Made by a program: the position numbers and the translations under genes. A stretch of DNA of 64,000 nucleotides from Bradyrhizobium sp. WBAH42. GTDB taxonomy: Bacteria > Pseudomonadota > Alphaproteobacteria > Rhizobiales > Xanthobacteraceae. How positions within the stretch are numbered: the stretch's first letter is position 1; each line of letters starts with the position of its first letter. The notes beneath the pieces are model-generated. The model did no database searches and was not told the origin of the DNA. It saw only the letters and a list, made by a program, of their open reading frames with translations. Of the stretch, positions 18,353-29,387 are shown piece after piece. Location of the stretch: positions 8,221,881 to 8,285,880 of the forward strand of contig NZ_CP036533.1 of the NCBI RefSeq assembly GCF_024585265.1. Reading direction: 5' to 3'.

Positions 18353-18481
18353 CTCGGCTTCCAGCTCGTGCCCTGGTCGCGCGACCTCGAAAAGAGACTC
18401 GGCCAGCTTGTGACCGGCGTCGTGAAGGATGGCGGCGGCATCGAATGGGGCTTTGGCCGCAGGCGCGACCTCGGCCTCTAG
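18353..18481 (+). CDS. Relaxase (VirD2-like, DUF3363), C-terminal end
   Basis: LGFQLVPWSRDLEKRLGQLV ... WGFGRRRDLGL and a natural TAG stop. Bases 18353-18479 are identical to 50246-50372, where the preceding 330 residues are found. Followed by traG after 36 bases, the expected neighbour. Confidence 0.85.
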   Translation, partial: LGFQLVPWSRDLEKRLGQLVTGVVKDGGGIEWGFGRRRDLGL

Positions 18482-18517
18482 CAATCTCGCCAATTCAGTT
18501 GCGGAAGGACGCTCGGA

Positions 18518-20506
18518 ATGTCCGGAACCAAAATACTCTGGGGGCAAGTGATCGTTGTTTGCCTGATCGTCTTGCTGGCCATCTGGGGAGCAACCGAGTG
18601 GACGGCGTGGCGGCTCGCCTATCAACCGGAGCTTGGGCGACCGTGGTTCGAGCTGGTGGGCTTCAAGATCTATTACCCGCCAGTCTTCTTCTTTTGGTGG
18701 TTCGTCTACGATGCCTATGCGCCGCAGGTTTTTGTAGAGGGCGCCTTCATCGCAGCGTCAGGGACCTTCGTTTCGATCGCGGTGGCGATCGGCATGTCGG
18801 TCTGGCGGGCGCGCGAAGCCAAGAATGTCGAGACCTATGGTTCGGCGCGCTGGGCTGGTCTGGAGGAGGTTCGAGCGGCCGGACTTCTCGGTCCGGATGG
18901 TGTGGTGCTGGGCAAGCTCGATCGCGACTACCTCCGCCATGATGGGCCGGAGCACGTGTTGTGTTTTGCTCCCACGCGTTCCGGCAAGGGTGTCGGACTC
19001 GTCGTTCCCTCATTGTTGGCTTGGCCCGGCTCGGCCATCGTGCACGACATCAAGGGAGAGAACTGGCAACTGACGGCCGGCTTTCGCTCGCGGCATGGCC
19101 GCGTCCTGTTGTTCGACCCGACCAACCCAAAGTCGTCGGCCTACAATCCGCTGCTCGAGGTTCGGCGCGGGGAATGGGAGGTTCGCGATGTGCAGAACGT
19201 TGCCGACGTCCTGGTCGACCCCGAAGGCTCGCTCGACAAGCGAAACCATTGGGAGAAGACCAGTCATTCCCTCCTGGTCGGCGCCATCCTTCATGTCCTC
19301 TATGCCGAGGCGGACAAGACTTTGGCCGGCGTGGCGGCCTTTCTGTCCGACCCGAAGCGGCCGATCGAGGCGACGCTGAAGGCGATGATGACAACCGCGC
19401 ATCTTGGCGAGCAGGGCGCCCATCCCGTTGTCGCCTCGACCGCGCGCGAACTCCTCAACAAGTCCGAGAATGAACGCTCCGGCGTCCTGTCCACCGCGAT
19501 GTCGTTCCTCGGACTTTATCGCGATCCCGTGGTGGCCCAGGTGACCCGCCGTTGCGACTGGCGGATAGCCGATCTGATCGCAGATAGCCGCCCTGCAACG
19601 CTGTACCTTGTGGTGCCACCTTCGGATATCTCCCGGACCAAGCCGCTGATCCGCCTGGTGCTGAATCAGATCGGCCGGCGCCTGACCGAAGATCTGCACG
19701 CCCGCGACCGCCTTCATCGAGTCCTGATGATGCTCGACGAATTCCCGGCGCTCGGGCGGCTTGATTTCTTCGAGTCCGCGCTCGCCTTCATGGCCGGGTA
19801 CGGCATCAAGAGTTTCCTGATCGCTCAGTCGCTCAATCAGATCGAAAAGGCCTACGGGCCTAACAACGCCATTCTCGACAATTGTCACGTCCGCGTCAGC
19901 TTCGCGACCAACGACGAGCGGACCGCCAAGCGGGTGTCCGACGCGCTGGGCACGGCGACCGAGATGCGCGCGATGAAGAACTACGCCGGGCACAGGTTGA
20001 ACCCATGGCTTGGGCACCTGATGGTCTCACGGCAGGAGACTGCGAGGCCGCTGCTGACGCCGGGTGAGGTCATGCAGCTTCCGCCGATGGACGAGATCGT
20101 CATGGTGGCAGGGACGGCGCCGATACGGGCGAAGAAGGTCCGCTACTACGAGGATCGGCGATTCACTGAGCGGGTTTTGCCGCCGCCGGATTCGGCGAGG
20201 GCCGGTCGATCCTCGCGAACGGACGGATGGTCAGCGCTCGGAGCGCTGGAGCCGACGGGAGGTCCAACCGACAAAGCCGCGGAGGCCGAGGAAGACACGG
20301 CGAACAGCGGGCTCCGTCGTGAACCCGAACTCCCCGATCACGTCGCTATCGTCAGGGAAACAATCGAATCGACACCGGCAGAGGAATTTGCCGCCGTTCT
20401 TGACGATGACGAGGATGCTGTCCGCCAGTCCCGGCTCATACGCCAACAGATGCGCGGTGTCACCCGTCAAGTCGCCATGGACCCGAATGACGGGATAGAG
20501 CTCTGA
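18518..20506 (+). CDS. traG: Conjugal transfer coupling protein TraG
   Basis: 662-residue VirD4/TraG ATPase that links the relaxosome to the mating channel. N-terminal membrane segments (VIVVCLIVLLAIWGATEW, FFFWWFVYDAYA, ASGTFVSIAVAIGMSVW), Walker A (APTRSGKGVGLVVPSLL), Walker B (RVLMMLDEFPALGRL) and the acidic C-terminal tail. Start has GGAAGGA upstream. Full length and undamaged. Next is the CopG-like gene, as in rhizobial tra/trb clusters. Confidence 0.95.
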   Translation: MSGTKILWGQVIVVCLIVLLAIWGATEWTAWRLAYQPELGRPWFELVGFKIYYPPVFFFWWFVYDAYAPQVFVEGAFIAASGTFVSIAVAIGMSVWRAREAKNVETYGSARWAGLEEVRAAGLLGPDGVVLGKLDRDYLRHDGPEHVLCFAPTRSGKGVGLVVPSLLAWPGSAIVHDIKGENWQLTAGFRSRHGRVLLFDPTNPKSSAYNPLLEVRRGEWEVRDVQNVADVLVDPEGSLDKRNHWEKTSHSLLVGAILHVLYAEADKTLAGVAAFLSDPKRPIEATLKAMMTTAHLGEQGAHPVVASTARELLNKSENERSGVLSTAMSFLGLYRDPVVAQVTRRCDWRIADLIADSRPATLYLVVPPSDISRTKPLIRLVLNQIGRRLTEDLHARDRLHRVLMMLDEFPALGRLDFFESALAFMAGYGIKSFLIAQSLNQIEKAYGPNNAILDNCHVRVSFATNDERTAKRVSDALGTATEMRAMKNYAGHRLNPWLGHLMVSRQETARPLLTPGEVMQLPPMDEIVMVAGTAPIRAKKVRYYEDRRFTERVLPPPDSARAGRSSRTDGWSALGALEPTGGPTDKAAEAEEDTANSGLRREPELPDHVAIVRETIESTPAEEFAAVLDDDEDAVRQSRLIRQQMRGVTRQVAMDPNDGIEL

Positions 20507-20512
20507 GGCAAT

Positions 20513-20876
20513 ATGCGCGACCGGATGAACGTCTACTTCCCACCAGAGCTTCTGAAACAGAGCTCGCCGATCGCAAGAAGCTTTCCCGGTCTGCGATCGT
20601 GGAAGCGGCTGTCGCTTCGTTTTTGTCACCGGACGGCGCGGACAGGCGGGAGGCAGCGTTCGCCCGGCGCCTCGATCGGCTGTCGCGTCAGATGCAGAGG
20701 CTGGAGCGTGACGTGGGTTTGACGGCCGAAAGCTTGGCACTCTTCATACGGTTTTGGCTGACGATTACGCCGCCCCTACCCAACGACGCGCAGGCGGCCG
20801 CGCAGGCAAAGGGTCGGGAGCGGTTTGAAGGATTTGTTGAGGCACTCGGGCGCCGCTTGCAAAAGGGGCAAAGCTT
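20513..20876 (+). pseudogene. CopG-like ribbon-helix-helix protein, frameshifted and cut at join
   Basis: MRDRMNVYFPPELLKQ, then after a small deletion near 20560 the next frame gives ELADRKKLSRSAIVEAAVAS, the RHH DNA-binding fold, and RFWLTITPPLPNDAQAAAQA. The last 127 bases (20750-20876) are shared with 27742-27868 and 54199-54325, which carry two different natural C-termini. Such a gene normally lies between traG and trbB and may regulate the trb operon. The frameshift could be real decay or a base-call error. Confidence 0.8.
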
Positions 20877-21003
20877 GCGCCGGGATCTGGCGCTGCGCTA
20901 TGCCGATGGCTCCGCGCCAGCTCCCGTCGCTACCACCGCCCAACTGGGCAAATCCAATGGCTTGAGCGAACTCAGAACTGGATAAAATCTGGGGGCAAGG
21001 TCA
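20877..21003 (+). repeat. 127-bp IS3 right-end segment, copy 2
   Basis: Identical to 218-344, 25631-25757 and 57825-57951. It abuts the CopG 127-mer without a single intervening base, a clear sign that two contigs were placed end to end. Confidence 0.85.
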
Positions 21004-21014
21004 CACCCTCCAAT

Positions 21015-21042
21015 GCAAAAGCCGCCACATGGCGGCTTTTGC
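21015..21042. terminator. Rho-independent terminator-like hairpin
   Basis: GCAAAAGCCGCC-ACAT-GGCGGCTTTTGC: a 12-bp perfect stem with a four-base loop, A-run on one side and T-run on the other, so it could act in both directions. The gene it serves is not in this block, which begins with an IS3 end. Confidence 0.7.
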
Positions 21043-21252
21043 GTTATGCTCCATCACTTTTGCCGTACCGTTCTTGCTAGTAATACGTACGTGGTTGCCC
21101 ACGGGTTGCCCAAAAAGCGATAAAGGCTGACTAATCCCGGCTAACTTGAGTACGATTGAAAGCTCCGATTCTTGGCTCTACTTCTGGTCTTTTCTTCCAT
21201 TTCCAAGCTCAAACCAAAGCTCACAAATCAGGGTTCGATTTCCTATGCAGCT

Positions 21253-21630
21253 CTACCGCAAAGCAGGCTTCGTATTTGGTTCCACGAGGGCTGAATAACG
21301 GTCAATGTTTTGGAACGCCACCCCGATGAAGTCTCCCTGTCGCCAGATGAGGCGACAAGGATAGGAGGTGCGAAACCTATCGAAAGAAATCGAAAACTCC
21401 ATAGGCAGAAGCGTGAGTCCGTTAAGCTGAATGCCAGCCCCTCTACTGGATAGATCACGCACCAGGCATGGCTCGGAGGTGATGTGTCCTGGAATTGAGA
21501 GAAGAACCTCTCGCCACTCCGACTGCCTTTCGAGGGACCGCCGGGACCAATTCTTCCCTTCCCGTTGACGGACCTTTTCTTGCAAATCCTTTAGCTCTCG
21601 GTACTGGCGCTCCAGGCTCATGTCCCTCAT
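21253..21630 (-). CDS. PilZ-domain protein (125 aa)
   Basis: The helical N-terminus (LERQYRELKDLQEKVRQREG) precedes a PilZ fold with the D-x-S-x-x-G motif (LVRDLSSRGAGIQL) and CRLIWRQGDFIGVAFQN. PilZ domains usually bind cyclic di-GMP; the Arg-rich stretch RRSLERQSEWRE ahead could provide the RxxxR half. Starts at ATG 21630 or 21621. Stands alone, so the target process is unknown. Confidence 0.75.
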   Translation of the reverse strand: MRDMSLERQYRELKDLQEKVRQREGKNWSRRSLERQSEWREVLLSIPGHITSEPCLVRDLSSRGAGIQLNGLTLLPMEFSISFDRFRTSYPCRLIWRQGDFIGVAFQNIDRYSALVEPNTKPALR

Positions 21631-22294
21631 TCTCCGTTATTCTGGTTGGCGCTTCCCACATGATCCGAAACTCAACAACCATCGCGATAACTTCTGTAGA
21701 GCGATCCTCAGGTTGAGGGAATTCCGGACGACTACCGTTTGTGGCAATCGTGATTTCGCGGTTGGACCCGTAGTTTTCCGGGCATTGGATGGCACTGCTG
21801 GCCTCACCTGTGGAGAGACGACAATGGTGCAACGACTATGGCAGGCCTGTGGCCGCTCGCCGCAGAAAGCATTGTCGTGGCTGGGGTGGAGGCGTTGTCT
21901 AAAGACGATCGTGTAAGGACAAAAGTCCTGCCGGTGTGGTCCTTCAGTTTGTCAAAAAGCAGGATTGAGCCGAATGGTATTGCCACAGCAAGGCCGGTAA
22001 ATCTTCATAAGACCCCACCATCCTGGTAGGTGCGCCGCAGTTCGCCTTCGGGGATAATGCCTCATAGGGACCGTCGCTCGTAAGGGAGGAAGCATGTGAA
22101 ACTGCCCACCAAGATCGCTAGCCTCAAATCAACGGCAAGAGACCGCCATCCAAGCCGCTAGAATAGTTTTCGCGATAGCCACCACGGCAGTGGTAGCCGC
22201 GGGCGCGTTCTTTGCTATCCGCTTTTTGATTCGATTCTACGGATAGGGTCCCGCCGCTCCAGCTCCAGCCGAACCGATCATAAATGGGCGTCTC
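21631..22294. other. No supported gene
   Basis: Contains scattered short frames and the possible hairpin-rich stretch around 21830-21990. A GTG frame at 22095 (MKLPTKIASLKSTARDR) ends after 22 codons. Nothing I can name. Confidence 0.35.
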
Positions 22295-22297
22295 GTG

Positions 22298-22522
22298 ATG
22301 GCGAATGAACAGGATGTTGTCATTGGACGTATTGCCGAGATCGAGATCGACAAGTCGGCTGCCATCTTAGTTGAGCAGATGGATGATGAAATCTCCATTG
22401 CCATTGCGGGCGTCGTCGGCGTTCACCTCCAAGTGACGCCGGGGCAGGCACGTGAGTTATCTAGATCCTTAGCTGTGGCCGCTGAGAATGCTGAAAAATT
22501 TCGCGCGTCAGCCAAGACGTAG
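22298..22522 (+). CDS. Small hypothetical protein (about 74 aa)
   Basis: MANEQDVVIGRIAEIEIDKS, then two short hydrophobic stretches (ISIAIAGVVGVHLQV) and a helical end (ARELSRSLAVAAENAEKF). The codon pattern looks native. ATG 22298 or GTG 22295 may start it. Family unknown. Confidence 0.5.
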   Translation: MANEQDVVIGRIAEIEIDKSAAILVEQMDDEISIAIAGVVGVHLQVTPGQARELSRSLAVAAENAEKFRASAKT

Positions 22523-22606
22523 TGGTGCGCGCCCCACTATCACTGCGGGATTTCGGTTCAACTTGCGCCACACAGGTCGGCTCGTTGCCCTAATGAAGCG
22601 CGCAGC

Positions 22607-22837
22607 ATGGCGATCCGCAAGGCGGATCATTTCACCGCATCCATCTTCCTCGGGCGCGGCAAGTACCGCATCGAGAAGCGATCGACCGTCATCGCCGCGA
22701 TGCAAGCCGCCCGCGAGATCGAGAGCGATCCCGCCGCCTTTACCCGGCGCGCGATCATTTACGCCATTGCGCCCGACGGTCACGCTACGCTGCTGACCGC
22801 GGCGGTAATCGCAAAGCTGCTTTCGCCCTGGTCCTAA
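22607..22837 (+). CDS. Small hypothetical protein (76 aa)
   Basis: MAIRKADHFTASIFLGRGKY RIEKRSTVIAAMQAAREIES: basic, compact, with no membrane segment. Similar small proteins are frequent in Bradyrhizobium, with no known role. The frame is clean and has better composition than the antisense one. Confidence 0.55.
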   Translation: MAIRKADHFTASIFLGRGKYRIEKRSTVIAAMQAAREIESDPAAFTRRAIIYAIAPDGHATLLTAAVIAKLLSPWS

Positions 22838-23164
22838 TGGATGCCCGCAGGCCCTACAAACAAACAGCGTAATTCTGCGCGACCGTTGCCGCAGTGCGAT
22901 TGTCGCTTATAGTCGGCAGACGATCTGAGCCATGACGCGATCGTTTCTGCGGTAGCCGGGGCGAGGAGCGGCAGAGCCAACGTTCGTGATGTTAGCTGCT
23001 GTGGCCTCGTCCAGTCTCAAGAGCTCAACCGACGGGTCGTGACTGACGCTGCCACCCCTTGTTTGCGCAAACGCGCATGACGGCATTCCCATCTTGGGTA
23101 CCACACCGCGTCGACTTCGACGCGAGGAAAAGAGCCGTCGTACTGAAGCTCCAACATCCACGTT
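22838..23164. other. No supported gene
   Basis: A minus-strand stretch (PRPGYRRNDRVMAQIVCRL near 22913-22980) might be a gene end, but no start or family is clear. The region leads directly into an nrdA fragment at a join. Confidence 0.3.
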
Positions 23165-23291
23165 ATGGACGGCCTCACCCTGGCGATCAGCCAGGGCTCG
23201 TTGCGGCGCGGCTCGGCGGCGGTCTATCTTGATATCCACCATCCCGAGATCGAGGAGTTCCTCGAGATCCGCAAGGCGTCTGGCGACTTCA
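23165..23291 (+). repeat. 127-bp nrdA internal segment, inverted copy
   Basis: MDGLTLAISQGSLRRGSAAV on the plus strand. It is the exact reverse complement of 25504-25630, the first 127 bases of the nrdA fragment below. Its flank to 23291 differs from nrdA and the next base starts nrdB on the other strand. It is a contig-end overlap, not a gene. Confidence 0.85.
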
Positions 23292-24278
23292 CTCGAAGAA
23301 ATTGGCGTGCTCGACGCCATTGAGAATCTCGACGAGCCACGGCAGCGGATGCGCCTTGAGCTGGGTGAACCCGCCCTCCTTCGCCTCGAAGAAGCCGAAG
23401 ACCGGGGCAATCCGGAGTTGGGCCAGTCGCCAGTCGGCGACGTAGCGGACGTAGGCGTGGATATGCTCAGGCAGCATGCCCTCGATCTTGCCAAGACCGA
23501 AGGCGAGCTCGACGAAGTTCTCCTCCAGCTTCACCATGGTCTTGGCGACGTCGACAATGTCGTCGCGGACGGAGCGCGTCACCGCGCCGGTTTCGCGGTG
23601 CCATTCGTGAAATAGCTTGATGATGCCCTCGCAGTGGAGACTCTCGTCGCGCACTGACCAGCTTACGATCTGTCCCATGCCGTTCATCTTGTTGTGGCGT
23701 GGGAAGTTCAGCAGCATGGCGAAGCTGGCGAACAAGGCCATGCCTTCGGTGAAGGCGCCGAACATCGCCAGGGTGCGGGCGACATCCGCCACGCTGTCGA
23801 CGCCGAACTCATGCATGTAGTCCGCCTTGGCGCGCATCTGCGCATAGCCGCGGAATGCCTCGAACTCGGTCTTGGGCATACCGAGCGTCTTGAGCAGCAG
23901 GGCATAGGCGTCGATATGAACCGTCTCCATGTTAGTGAAAGCGGCCATCATCATCTGGACGGTGAGTGGCTGGAAGATCGGAATGTACCGCTTGAAATAG
24001 TTGTCGCCGACTTCGATGTCCGATTGAGTGAAAAAGCGGAAAATCTGGGTAAGCAGCGCACGCTCGCTGACCGTGACGCGATCCGACGCCCAGTCCCTGA
24101 GGTCGGCGCCGAGCGGCACCTCCTCACCCATCCAGTGGGTCTGCTGCTGGCGCTTCCAGAACTCGTAAGCCCAGGCATAGCGATCGACGTCATAGCTGCC
24201 GGTGGAGTCAAGGAGCCCGACGCGCCCCTTGCCGATTAACGTGCGCGGATCGAAGCGCGACAGATCGATCACTGACAT
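23292..24278 (-). CDS. nrdB: Ribonucleotide reductase small subunit NrdB (3' end missing)
   Basis: Class Ia/b radical-generating subunit. From ATG 24278 (MSVIDLSRFDPRTLIGKGRV) the ferritin-like core shows metal ligands in DIEVGDNYFKRY, NMETVHIDAYALLL (Glu, His and the Tyr region), FTEGMALFASF and RDESLHCEGIIKLFHEW. The last residues here are ANFFE; the natural end ([15 protein letters not shown]...) sits at 62104-62314, which shares 127 bases with 23292-23418. ATG overlaps the nrdA stop region, so nrdA-nrdB are co-translated. Confidence 0.93.
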
Positions 24279-25630
24279 GCGAGGCACTCCTCATAGTCCG
24301 TGCGCTGCCGCCCCCGCTGCTGCGTCGGCGTTGCATCCTCGGCAATCTTGCCGGCGAACGCCGCGCGCGAGATCGACTTTGATCGACAGTAGTAGAGGCT
24401 CTTCACCCCACGCTTCCACGCTGTCCAGTGCAGCATGTGGAGGTCCCACTTATCGACGTCGGCCGGCAGATAGAGGTTGATCGACTGGCTCTGGCAAATC
24501 AACGCGGCGCGGTCGGCGGCAAGCTCGACGATCCAGCGCTGGTCGATCTCGAAGGCGGTGCGAAAGATCGCTTTCTCGTGCTCCGACAGGACGTCGAGAT
24601 GGGCGACCGACCCCTCGTGCGCGATGATCGACTGCCAGGTCGCCGAGGTGTCGGCGCCTTTCGCGGCCAGCACCTTGGCGAGGTGCGGATTGCGCACCGA
24701 GATGGCGCCGGATAGCGTCTTGTGGATGTAGATGTTGGCCGGAATCGGCTCGGTGCAGGCGCTGGTGCCGCCGCAGATGATGCTGATCGAGGCGGTCGGC
24801 GCGATCGCGATCTTGTGGCTGAAGCGCGCCATCACGCCGCGTTCCAGGGCATCCGGGCACGGGCCACGCTCGCGAGCGAGCGCCACGGATGCCGCATCGG
24901 CATCGCGACGAAGTTTTCGGAAGATGTTCAGATTGAATGACTTGGCCAAGGCACCCTCCATTGGAATGCCCTTGGCCTGGAGAAACGAGTGGAAGCCCAT
25001 GACGCCGAGGCCAACGGAGCGCTCGCGCAGGGCGGCGTAGCGGGCACGCTTCATTCCGTCCGGCGCCACCGTGATGAAGTGGGTGAGCACGTTGTCTAGG
25101 AAGCGCATGACGTCCTCGATGAAGCCGGGCTCCTTATTCCACTGGTCCCAGGTCTCGAGGTTGAGCGACGACAGGCAGCACACCGCTGTGCGCTCCTCGC
25201 CGCGATGATCGATGCCGGTCGGCAGGGTAATCTCGCTGCACAGGTTGGAGGTCGAGACCTTGAGGCCTAGCTCGCGCTGGTGCTTGGGGAGCGCGCGGTT
25301 CACGGTGTCGATGAACAAGAGATAAGGCTCGCCGGTTTGCAGCCGGTTCTCAAGGATGCGTTGCCACAGCTGGCGGGCATCGATCTCGCGGACAACCTCG
25401 TTAGTGTTCGGGCTGCGCAGAGCGACTGCGGTGCCGGCACCCACGGCACGCATGAACTCGTCGGTGACGTTGATGCCGTGATGCAGGTTGAGGCTCTTGC
25501 GGTTGAAGTCGCCAGACGCCTTGCGGATCTCGAGGAACTCCTCGATCTCGGGATGGTGGATATCAAGATAGACCGCCGCCGAGCCGCGCCGCAACGAGCC
25601 CTGGCTGATCGCCAGGGTGAGGCCGTCCAT
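24269..25630 (-). CDS. nrdA: Ribonucleotide reductase large subunit NrdA, C-terminal 453 aa
   Basis: Carries the active-site motif STSNLCSEITLP (Asn, Cys, Glu), CCLSSLNLETW with the second redox Cys, the radical-transfer YYCRS and the C-terminal ECLACQ Cys pair. The N-terminal part with the ATP cone and the first active-site Cys is missing because the block starts at 25630. With nrdB it converts ribonucleoside diphosphates to deoxy forms. The missing 5' part should lie outside this window. Confidence 0.93.
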   Translation of the reverse strand: MDGLTLAISQGSLRRGSAAVYLDIHHPEIEEFLEIRKASGDFNRKSLNLHHGINVTDEFMRAVGAGTAVALRSPNTNEVVREIDARQLWQRILENRLQTGEPYLLFIDTVNRALPKHQRELGLKVSTSNLCSEITLPTGIDHRGEERTAVCCLSSLNLETWDQWNKEPGFIEDVMRFLDNVLTHFITVAPDGMKRARYAALRERSVGLGVMGFHSFLQAKGIPMEGALAKSFNLNIFRKLRRDADAASVALARERGPCPDALERGVMARFSHKIAIAPTASISIICGGTSACTEPIPANIYIHKTLSGAISVRNPHLAKVLAAKGADTSATWQSIIAHEGSVAHLDVLSEHEKAIFRTAFEIDQRWIVELAADRAALICQSQSINLYLPADVDKWDLHMLHWTAWKRGVKSLYYCRSKSISRAAFAGKIAEDATPTQQRGRQRTDYEECLACQ

Positions 25631-25757
25631 GCGCCGGGATCTGGCGCTGCGCTATGCCGATGGCTCCGCGCCAGCTCCCGTCGCTACCACCGCCCAACTG
25701 GGCAAATCCAATGGCTTGAGCGAACTCAGAACTGGATAAAATCTGGGGGCAAGGTCA
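25631..25757 (+). repeat. 127-bp IS3 right-end segment, copy 3
   Basis: Same 127 bases as 218-344. Here it directly follows the nrdA contig end, and after 25757 a peptidase gene fragment begins. If natural, it says that an IS3 copy truncated the peptidase gene at its 5' side. Confidence 0.85.
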
Positions 25758-27000
<1,243 letters not shown>

Positions 27001-27289
27001 GAAGAGTCAACAGCTGAAGGCTGCCGAGACCGGCAAAACTGACTGGAGATAGAGGCGCCTGGGCCATCAGCATCGCATGTAGGCGGCGGTCGCCAATAGG
27101 AATTAGTATCGTTTGGCGAAGTAGCTGCTCTTCCAGCGACTTGACAGCCGTTCGGAAGGGGCCGTCGTGACAAACTGATGCTGCCTGTCTCTCCTCGTCA
27201 CGTTTCCATGGTCAGGTTGATGATGGCATCTAACGCCCCGTACGAACGAGTCGATCTCGCGCGCATGGCCAGCAGAGAGCAGGGCGTGA

Positions 27290-27597
27290 AGCTTCGCGCC
27301 CGTTGACAGCCATGCCGATGCTAAAATTTCGCCTCTCCTCTGGGCGCAGCGACTGAGTTATCCGGGCGCGAGTGCCAGGCCTACAAGTGGGCAAAGAGGC
27401 AGGCGCGCTGTTTGGGCTCACGCCAAAGATATACCAATCGGGAGAAAAGGACATCATGGGCAGGATTCCGCTGGGCAGCGACGAGATGTGCGTACAGAAT
27501 TGTTTGAAGCCGCCAACGTTCTACTGTCGCACATCACGCTATTCTGAAAGCGTAGCGCTGGAGGAAGGACGTCGCCGACCGGCGAGACTCTAAGCAG
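27290..27597 (+). pseudogene. IS110-family transposase, degenerate C-terminal remnant
   Basis: AGALFGLTPKIYQSGEKDIM and, after frame changes, VRTELFEAANVLLSH-like residues match the Transposase_20 region of IS110 proteins (ALFGLTPKKYQSGE is typical). Multiple frameshifts. It lies between the peptidase pseudogene and an IS5 end. Confidence 0.65.
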
Positions 27598-27614
27598 TCG
27601 TCCGTGAAGAGCTG

Positions 27615-27741
27615 CTAAACGACTGAGGCGGAATCGCATTCGTCGTTGTGGACGTTTTGGGATTGCAGGGTTTTGATGCTTCGGGCATCGGAACCTTGCA
27701 AATTCATTTTCGGGATTCCGTCGAATCGCCATTCCGTGGTC
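27615..27741. repeat. 127-bp IS5 terminal segment
   Basis: Reverse complement of 36260-36386 and 61977-62103; it is the left end of the IS5 element at 34903-36386. Abuts the CopG 127-mer at 27741|27742. Confidence 0.85.
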
Positions 27742-27923
27742 GGTTTTGGCTGACGATTACGCCGCCCCTACCCAACGACGCGCAGGCGGCCGCGCAGGCA
27801 AAGGGTCGGGAGCGGTTTGAAGGATTTGTTGAGGCACTCGGGCGCCGCTTGCAAAAGGGGCAAAGCTTCCTCCGCGAGATTCCAGAAGATATCCGCCATC
27901 AGGAACCGGCAGGCGAAACTTGA
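27742..27923 (+). CDS. CopG-like protein, C-terminal end, allele A
   Basis: TITPPLPNDAQAAAQAKGRE ... SFLREIPEDIRHQEPAGET and stop. The first 127 bases are shared with 20750-20876; after that it differs from allele B at 54326-54380 (RRQESADES). Followed by the MFS transporter gene, so this is one natural downstream context of copG. Confidence 0.8.
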
Positions 27924-28057
27924 CTGATTGTCTTGATGCGCTATCGCGACGTCCCTTCTTTTTCTACGCCAGCCTACGACCGCAGCGATTTAGCCGAACT
28001 GACAAAAAGCTGGACACGCTATCGGCTCCAATGAGTTGAGGAGCAAGAAGGGCCAGC

Positions 28058-29387
28058 ATGCAAGTTTCAGGGGCATGGCGTCTCACCGCGCGCGTATTTC
28101 TCCCGTTTGCTGCTGGTTACTATCTTTCGTACCTGTTTCGAACCATCAACGCTTTGATCGCCAGTCATCTCAGCTCGGATACTGGGCATTGGGAATGCCG
28201 ACCTCGGGTTGCTTACTTCAGCGTATTTCCTGGTATTCGCGGCGGCTCAGATGCCCGTCGGCATATTGTTGGACCGCTTTGGTCCGCGTCGCGTTCAGAG
28301 TGCTCTGCTTTTGGTCGCCGCCGCAGGCGCCGCACTGTTCGCGGTATCGACCGGATTCCTGTTACTTTTGATAGCGCGCGCAATGATCGGGCTTGGCGTG
28401 GCGGCGGCGCTGACGGCAGGACTGAAGTCTATCGTCCTTTGGTTCCCCAGGGAGCGGGTCGCTTTGCTGAACGGCTACATGGTCATGCTGGGCTCGCTAG
28501 GAGCGGTGACCGCTACTGCTCCCGTCGAACACCTGCTCGCTAGGATGGGCTGGCGGCAGCTCTTTGAGATCCTGGCGGCCGCTACCGCTGGTACAGCCGT
28601 TCTCATCTATGTGGTGGTGCCCGAACGAGGCACTATCCCATCAATAGCGCGCGCCACCCTTAGCTCCGTTTTTCGCGATTCGCGCTTCTGGCGAATTGCT
28701 CCGTTGTCAGCGACTTGCGTTGGATCGTCCTGGTCGCTACAGGGGTTGTGGGCATCCCCGTGGCTAACAGACGTAGAGGGGCTTGATCGCCCAAGCCTCG
28801 TCAGACTGCTCCTCATAATGGCGATTGTACTTAGCGGGGGTGCCTGGATGTTCGGTATGGCCGTCCATCACATCAAACGAAGAGGAATCGGGGCGGAGGC
28901 AATATTGGCCTTGGTTGCAATGCTGTTCATCGCGGCCGAGTTAGCCTTAGTCCTGCGAGCGCCTCTGCCCTCCTTCTTGCCCTGGTCCATTGTCGCAATT
29001 GTAGGAACGGCAACCGTGGTCAGCTTCGCGGTGATAGCGGATTACTTTCCGCCGGAGCTTGCCGGTCGTGCCAATGGCGCTCTGAACGTCTTGCACTTTG
29101 GTTGGGCATTTCTGGCGCAATACGCGACAGGACTGATCCTGGAGCAATTGTCTCCGAATGATGGCCATAGGACCGTCCAAGCCTATCAAGTCGCGTTCGG
29201 CGTCAACGTAGCATTGCAGATCGCGGCTTTGGTCTGGTTCGTGCTGCCTTGGCGCCTATCCATCGTTTCCTGGATGAGTTCAATCCTCGTCTTCAAGCCG
29301 GCCGATGTTTCCTACGCCGTTGAGCCGGCTGGCTTGTATGAGGATTCGATCATCCTTCTGCCCGTGCATGACGATGCGGAGTGGTGA
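28058..29387 (+). CDS. MFS transporter inserted between copG and trbB (frameshifted)
   Basis: Twelve-helix major facilitator: MQVSGAWRLTARVFLPFAAG YYLSYLFRTINALIAS, then after one extra base near 28182 LLTSAYFLVFAAAQMPVGIL with the loop motif LDRFGPRRVQ, and VALLNGYMVMLGSLGAV in the next helices. Substrate unknown. The frame change early in the gene could be a base error or true inactivation. In this allele it separates copG from trbB; the other allele at 54381-54613 lacks it. Both share similar leader DNA before trbB, so it is probably cargo acquired in the operon. Confidence 0.78.

Noticed and set aside
19010..20017. Long minus-strand frame opposite traG
   Set aside because: Shadow of TraG; the plus strand has Walker motifs and full-length family agreement.
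21215..21240. GGTTCGATTTCC as the T-arm of a tRNA or an att site
   Set aside because: No acceptor, D-arm or anticodon arm can be paired upstream, and no CCA end follows.
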